16,254 nt of DNA from Albimonas sp036154955 (GTDB taxonomy: Bacteria; Pseudomonadota; Alphaproteobacteria; Rhodobacterales; Rhodobacteraceae). Under the pieces are notes generated by a model, which had not been told where the DNA came from, ran no database searches, and saw only the letters and a list, made by a program, of their open reading frames with translations. Each line of letters begins with the position of its first letter. The first letter of the stretch is position 1. A program made the position numbers and the translations under genes. Below, in pieces: positions 13,685 through 16,254 of the stretch. The stretch covers positions 1-16,254 of the forward strand of contig JAYZWL010000035.1 in the NCBI GenBank assembly GCA_036154955.1, in the 5' to 3' direction.

Positions 13685-14641
13685 ATGCTCGACGCCGAAG
13701 ACGAACTGCCGCCGATCCTGGCCGGGGCCCCGGACTCCACCGAGTTCCGAAAGCTGCGCAAGCGCCTGGTGCGCGAGACCCGCGCGGCCATCGACGCCTA
13801 TGGCATGGCGCGGCGCGGCGACCGCTGGCTGGTCTGCCTGTCGGGCGGCAAGGACAGCTACGCCCTGCTGGCGGCGCTGGTGGAGCTGCGCTGGCGCGGC
13901 CTCCTGCCCGTGGACCTTCTGGCCTGCAATCTCGACCAGGGGCAGCCGGGATTCCCCTCCACCGTCCTGCCGGAATTCCTGGAGCGGATGCGGATCCCGC
14001 ACCGGATCGAATACCAGGACACCTATTCCATCGTCACCTCCAAGGTGCCGGCGGGGCGGACCTATTGCGCGCTATGCTCGCGCCTGCGCCGCGGCAACCT
14101 CTACCGCATCGCGCGGGAGGAGGGGTGCCAGGCGGTGGTGCTGGGCCATCACCGGGACGATATCCTCGAGACCTTCTTCATGAACCTCTTCCACGGCGGG
14201 CGGCTGGCGACCATGCCGCCGAAGCTGGTGAACGAGGACGGGGACCTGAGCGTGCTGCGCCCGCTGGCCTTCGTGTCGGAGGCGGACTGCGCCAAGTATT
14301 CGCGGCTGATGGGCTACCCGATCATCCCCTGCGACCTCTGCGGCAGCCAGGAGGGGCTGCAGCGGATGCAGGTCAAGGCGATGCTCGACGGGTGGGAGAA
14401 GAACGCGCCCGGCCGCCGGCAGGTGATGTTCAAGGCGCTGACCAACGTGCGGCCCTCGCATCTGGTCGACCCGAACCTCTTCGATTTCGCGAACCTTTTC
14501 CCGGGCGGCGCGCCCGCGGGGGATGCTTCGGGCGACGTGCCCGACCTGCGCGGCGCCGGCGGGCTGGGCGCGCTGGCGGCGCTGGCCGCGGCCACCGAAG
14601 CCGAAGCCGGGGACGACGACGCGGACGACGAAGAGGCCTGA
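13685..14641 (+). CDS. ttcA: tRNA 2-thiocytidine(32) synthetase
   Basis: The product is 318 aa. The start at 13685 is chosen because the family N-terminus (FRKLRKRLVRETRAAIDAYG, from residue 21) begins shortly after it; there is no clear ribosome site. The PP-loop SGGKDSY (53-59) binds ATP to activate C32. The cysteine pairs C128-A-L-C131 and C216-D-L-C219 are the TtcA signature and carry the iron-sulfur cluster. PPKLVNEDGDLSVLRPL (178-194) and GHHRDDILETFFMNLFHGGR (154-173) are further TtcA hallmarks. The enzyme thiolates cytidine 32 in the anticodon loop of some tRNAs, using sulfur from a cysteine desulfurase. The core ends near 275; the rest is a Gly/Ala/Asp-rich, strongly acidic tail (DDDADDEEA) not needed for the family fold. 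The VOC-family gene follows after 89 bases. Confidence 0.97.
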   Translation: MLDAEDELPPILAGAPDSTEFRKLRKRLVRETRAAIDAYGMARRGDRWLVCLSGGKDSYALLAALVELRWRGLLPVDLLACNLDQGQPGFPSTVLPEFLERMRIPHRIEYQDTYSIVTSKVPAGRTYCALCSRLRRGNLYRIAREEGCQAVVLGHHRDDILETFFMNLFHGGRLATMPPKLVNEDGDLSVLRPLAFVSEADCAKYSRLMGYPIIPCDLCGSQEGLQRMQVKAMLDGWEKNAPGRRQVMFKALTNVRPSHLVDPNLFDFANLFPGGAPAGDASGDVPDLRGAGGLGALAALAAATEAEAGDDDADDEEA

Positions 14642-14729
14642 GCCGGCCCCGTCCGGCGGCCTGAGGACCGAGCCGGGCCCGCCCGGCGGCCCGAAAACCG
14701 AGCCGGCTCCGTCCGGCGGAAGGAGCGCC
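14640..14729. repeat. 30-bp imperfect tandem repeat, 3 copies, filling the ttcA-VOC gap
   Basis: Units start at 14640, 14670 and 14700 and share GAGCCGG-(C/G)-CC-CG(T/C)CCGGCGG. The first unit overlaps the ttcA stop codon, and the third ends in GGAAGGAG, the ribosome site of the next gene. The whole intergenic gap is therefore made of the repeat. Ends of the units (CTGAGGACC, CCGAAAACC, AAGGAGCGCC) are the least conserved. Confidence 0.88.
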
Positions 14730-14730
14730 G

Positions 14731-15135
14731 ATGCCGCCCCGCGTGCTGGAAACCTGCCTCTACGCCGAGGATCTCGACGCCGCCGAAGCCTTCTACCGCG
14801 ACGTGGTGGGGCTGGAGCTGATCCTGTCCGAGGAGGGCCGCCACCGCTTCTTCCGCGCCGCGGGCGGCATGGTGTTCCTGTTCGACCCGCGCGCCACCCC
14901 GATCCCGCCCCCCGAGGGCGCCCTGCCCGTCCCGCCCCATGGCGCGCATGGGCACGGACATGTCTGCTTCTCCGCCGACGGGCCCGGGCTGGCGGGGTGG
15001 GAGGCGCGGCTGACGGCGGCGGGGGTGGAGATCGAGAGCCGGGTGGAATGGCCCAACGGCGCCGCCTCGATCTACTGCCGCGATCCGGCGGGGAATTCGG
15101 TGGAGTTCGCCGAGGCGCGGCTCTGGGGGCTGTGA
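14731..15135 (+). CDS. VOC (glyoxalase/bleomycin-resistance/dioxygenase) superfamily protein
   Basis: The product is 134 aa, a normal single-chain VOC length. The start at 14731 is supported by GGAAGGAG at 14718-14725. Two beta-alpha-beta-beta-beta modules are visible. Module 1 begins VLETCLYAEDLDAAEAFYRD with LGLE-type VVGLEL after it; module 2 begins with HGHVCFSA and ends with YCRDPAGNSVEFAE. By alignment to the family, the metal positions would be Glu7 (where most members have His), His77 and Glu125, forming the site as a homodimer. A metal-dependent lyase, isomerase or dioxygenase of a small hydrophobic or thiol-bound substrate is possible; nothing defines which. It probably shares a transcript with ttcA (89-base gap, same strand), but no functional link to tRNA thiolation is known to me. 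Cytosolic. Confidence 0.9.
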   Translation: MPPRVLETCLYAEDLDAAEAFYRDVVGLELILSEEGRHRFFRAAGGMVFLFDPRATPIPPPEGALPVPPHGAHGHGHVCFSADGPGLAGWEARLTAAGVEIESRVEWPNGAASIYCRDPAGNSVEFAEARLWGL

Positions 15136-15174
15136 CCCGGCGCGGGCCCTGCCCGGCCCCGCCCCTCGGAAAAC

Positions 15175-15203
15175 TTGCCCCGCGGCATACGCGCGCTTAT
15201 GGC
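15175..15203 (+). promoter_or_regulatory. Possible promoter for the tesB-like gene
   Basis: TTGCCC (15175-15180), a 17-base spacer and TATGGC (15198-15203) lie in the 127-base gap after the VOC gene. A start near 15210 would give a leader of about 50 bases before the TTG start. This is the least GC-rich part of the gap. Confidence 0.35.
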
Positions 15204-15262
15204 TTGCGTCGCGGCGCCGCGCCATGATGTCGCCGCGCCGCAGCAAGAGAAGGACGCGCCCC

Positions 15263-16177
15263 TTGAGCGACACCGCCAGCGATCCCGCCAGCCCGACCGA
15301 GACCCCGCGCGAAGAGCCGGTGACCAAGCTCATGCGCCTGCTCGACATCGAGCAGCTGGAGCTGAACCTGTTCCGGGGCGACGGCGGCGGCGGCGACACG
15401 GTGATCCGCATCTTCGGCGGCCAGGTCATCGCCCAGGCGCTGGCCGCGGCCTGCCGCACGGTGGAGGGGCGGGACTGCCATTCGCTGCACGCCTATTTCA
15501 TCCGCCCCGGCGACCCCTCGATCCCGGTGATCTACGAGGTCGACCGCGCCCGCGACGGCGGCAGCTTCACCACGCGGCGGGTGATCGCGGTGCAGCACGG
15601 CAAGCAGATCCTCAACCTCGCCGCCTCGTTCCAGGTGGCGGAGGAGGGCCACCACCACCAGCACGCGATCCCCGACGTGCCCGGCCCCGACGGCCTGCCG
15701 AGCCGGGCGGAGTTCCGCGGCGCGCTGGCCGAGGCGTCTGGCAACGCGCGGCTGGCGGAGATGGTCAAGTCCTTCCCCATCGAAATCCGCGAGGTCGAGC
15801 CGGTCAACCCGCTGGCGCCGGTGAAGGCCTCGGACGTCAATCACGCCTGGATCCGGGTGTCGCGCCCCATCGAGGCCGAGCCCTGGATGCAGCAATGCAT
15901 CATGGCCTACGCCTCGGACATGAACCTGCTGAGCTCCGGCTCCCGCCCGCATTCGGTGAGCTGGCTGTCGGGGGACATCATGTCGGCGAGCCTCGACCAC
16001 GCCATGTGGTTCCACGGGCCGATCAAGGCCGACGAATGGCACCTCTACACCATGGACAGCCCCTTCGCGGGCGGGGCGCGCAGCTTCAACCGCGGGCGGA
16101 TCTACGACCGGCAGGGGCGGCTGGTGGCGAGCGTGGCGCAGGAAGGGCTGATGCGGCCCATCGCCAAGAAGGGCTGA
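15263..16177 (+). CDS. tesB: Acyl-CoA thioesterase II (TesB-like)
   Basis: The product is 304 aa, close to the family norm of about 286. The TTG at 15263 is preferred because AGAGAAGGA lies 9 bases upstream; two ATGs at 15224 and 15227 have no ribosome site and would add 13 unrelated residues. The double-hotdog fold is recognisable: hotdog 1 with FGGQVIAQAL (51-60), LHAYFIRPGD (75-84) and SFTTRRVIAVQHGKQI (101-116). Hotdog 2 has WLSGDIMSASLDHAMWFHGP (234-253), MDSPFAGGARSFNRG (264-278) and LVASVAQEGLMR (287-298). Asp245 and Gln293 align with the catalytic Asp and Gln of TesB, and Ser266 in DSP is the likely hydroxyl residue. It hydrolyses medium- to long-chain acyl-CoA to free acid and CoA in the cytosol, recycling CoA or limiting acyl-CoA build-up. 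The first 18 residues are disordered-looking. Confidence 0.96.
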   Translation: MSDTASDPASPTETPREEPVTKLMRLLDIEQLELNLFRGDGGGGDTVIRIFGGQVIAQALAAACRTVEGRDCHSLHAYFIRPGDPSIPVIYEVDRARDGGSFTTRRVIAVQHGKQILNLAASFQVAEEGHHHQHAIPDVPGPDGLPSRAEFRGALAEASGNARLAEMVKSFPIEIREVEPVNPLAPVKASDVNHAWIRVSRPIEAEPWMQQCIMAYASDMNLLSSGSRPHSVSWLSGDIMSASLDHAMWFHGPIKADEWHLYTMDSPFAGGARSFNRGRIYDRQGRLVASVAQEGLMRPIAKKG

Positions 16178-16254
16178 CCGGGCGCCGGGCCCCGGCCCGA
16201 AGCGCAGGCGCCGCGTCGGGCCGCGCGCCGGCGGCGCCGGGGCGCCCGCGGCGC

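Noticed and set aside
16178..16254. Terminator after tesB
   Set aside because: Self-complementary GC stretches exist, but with tiny loops and no U-tract; nothing sets them apart from the background.

Overview
The window is very GC-rich, roughly three quarters or more G+C. The gene content fits an alphaproteobacterium of the Rhodobacterales type. It has the rpmH-rnpA-yidD block, a TtcA-type tRNA thiolase, a TesB thioesterase, and a histidine kinase whose N-terminal half resembles those I know from Rhodobacteraceae. The assignment is by resemblance only. Because of the high GC, very long spurious ORFs run through most of the window in several frames; I called genes only where family motifs, start signals and gene order agreed.

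Layout. 1-124 is a perfect 8-bp tandem array at the window edge. 270-856 (minus) is a decayed IS5-type transposase. 1438-3243 (minus) is a membrane histidine kinase, divergent from an FkbM-type methyltransferase (3425-4243, plus). The convergent gap 4244-4725 holds two near-identical 72-bp palindromes. A minus-strand operon follows: a TVP38/TMEM64-type membrane protein (7004-6183) translationally coupled by ATGA to a mercuric-reductase-like flavoprotein disulfide oxidoreductase (6186-4726). Next, on plus, are rpmH with a clear promoter (7554-7688), a 689-bp repeat-rich spacer, rnpA with long extensions (8378-9052), and yidD (9049-9414), coupled to rnpA by ATGA.

From about 9330 to 11850 I see no intact gene. 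There is an array of 3.5 diverged 240-300-bp modules that begins inside the yidD 3' end, a copy of a roughly 70-bp dispersed repeat, and a second decayed IS5-type transposase (11067-11763, minus). Then come a probable lipoprotein of unknown function (12912-11854, minus), a 770-bp repeat-rich gap, ttcA (13685-14641), a small VOC/glyoxalase-family protein (14731-15135) and a TesB-like acyl-CoA thioesterase (15263-16177), all on plus.

How the genes relate. rpmH, rnpA and yidD serve translation, RNase P function and membrane-protein insertion, and are normally compact; here they are stretched by repeats. The TVP38/flavoprotein pair is a recurrent two-gene arrangement whose true substrate is uncertain. 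ttcA, the VOC gene and tesB read in the same direction, but tesB seems to have its own promoter.

The main unexplained theme is pervasive short tandem duplication (units of 6, 8, 10, 12, 14, 15, 17, 18 and 30 bp) in almost every gap and inside several genes: the kinase ATPase domain, the RnpA N-terminus and the lipoprotein N-terminus. I found no CRISPR array, tRNA, rRNA, defence cassette or biosynthetic cluster.
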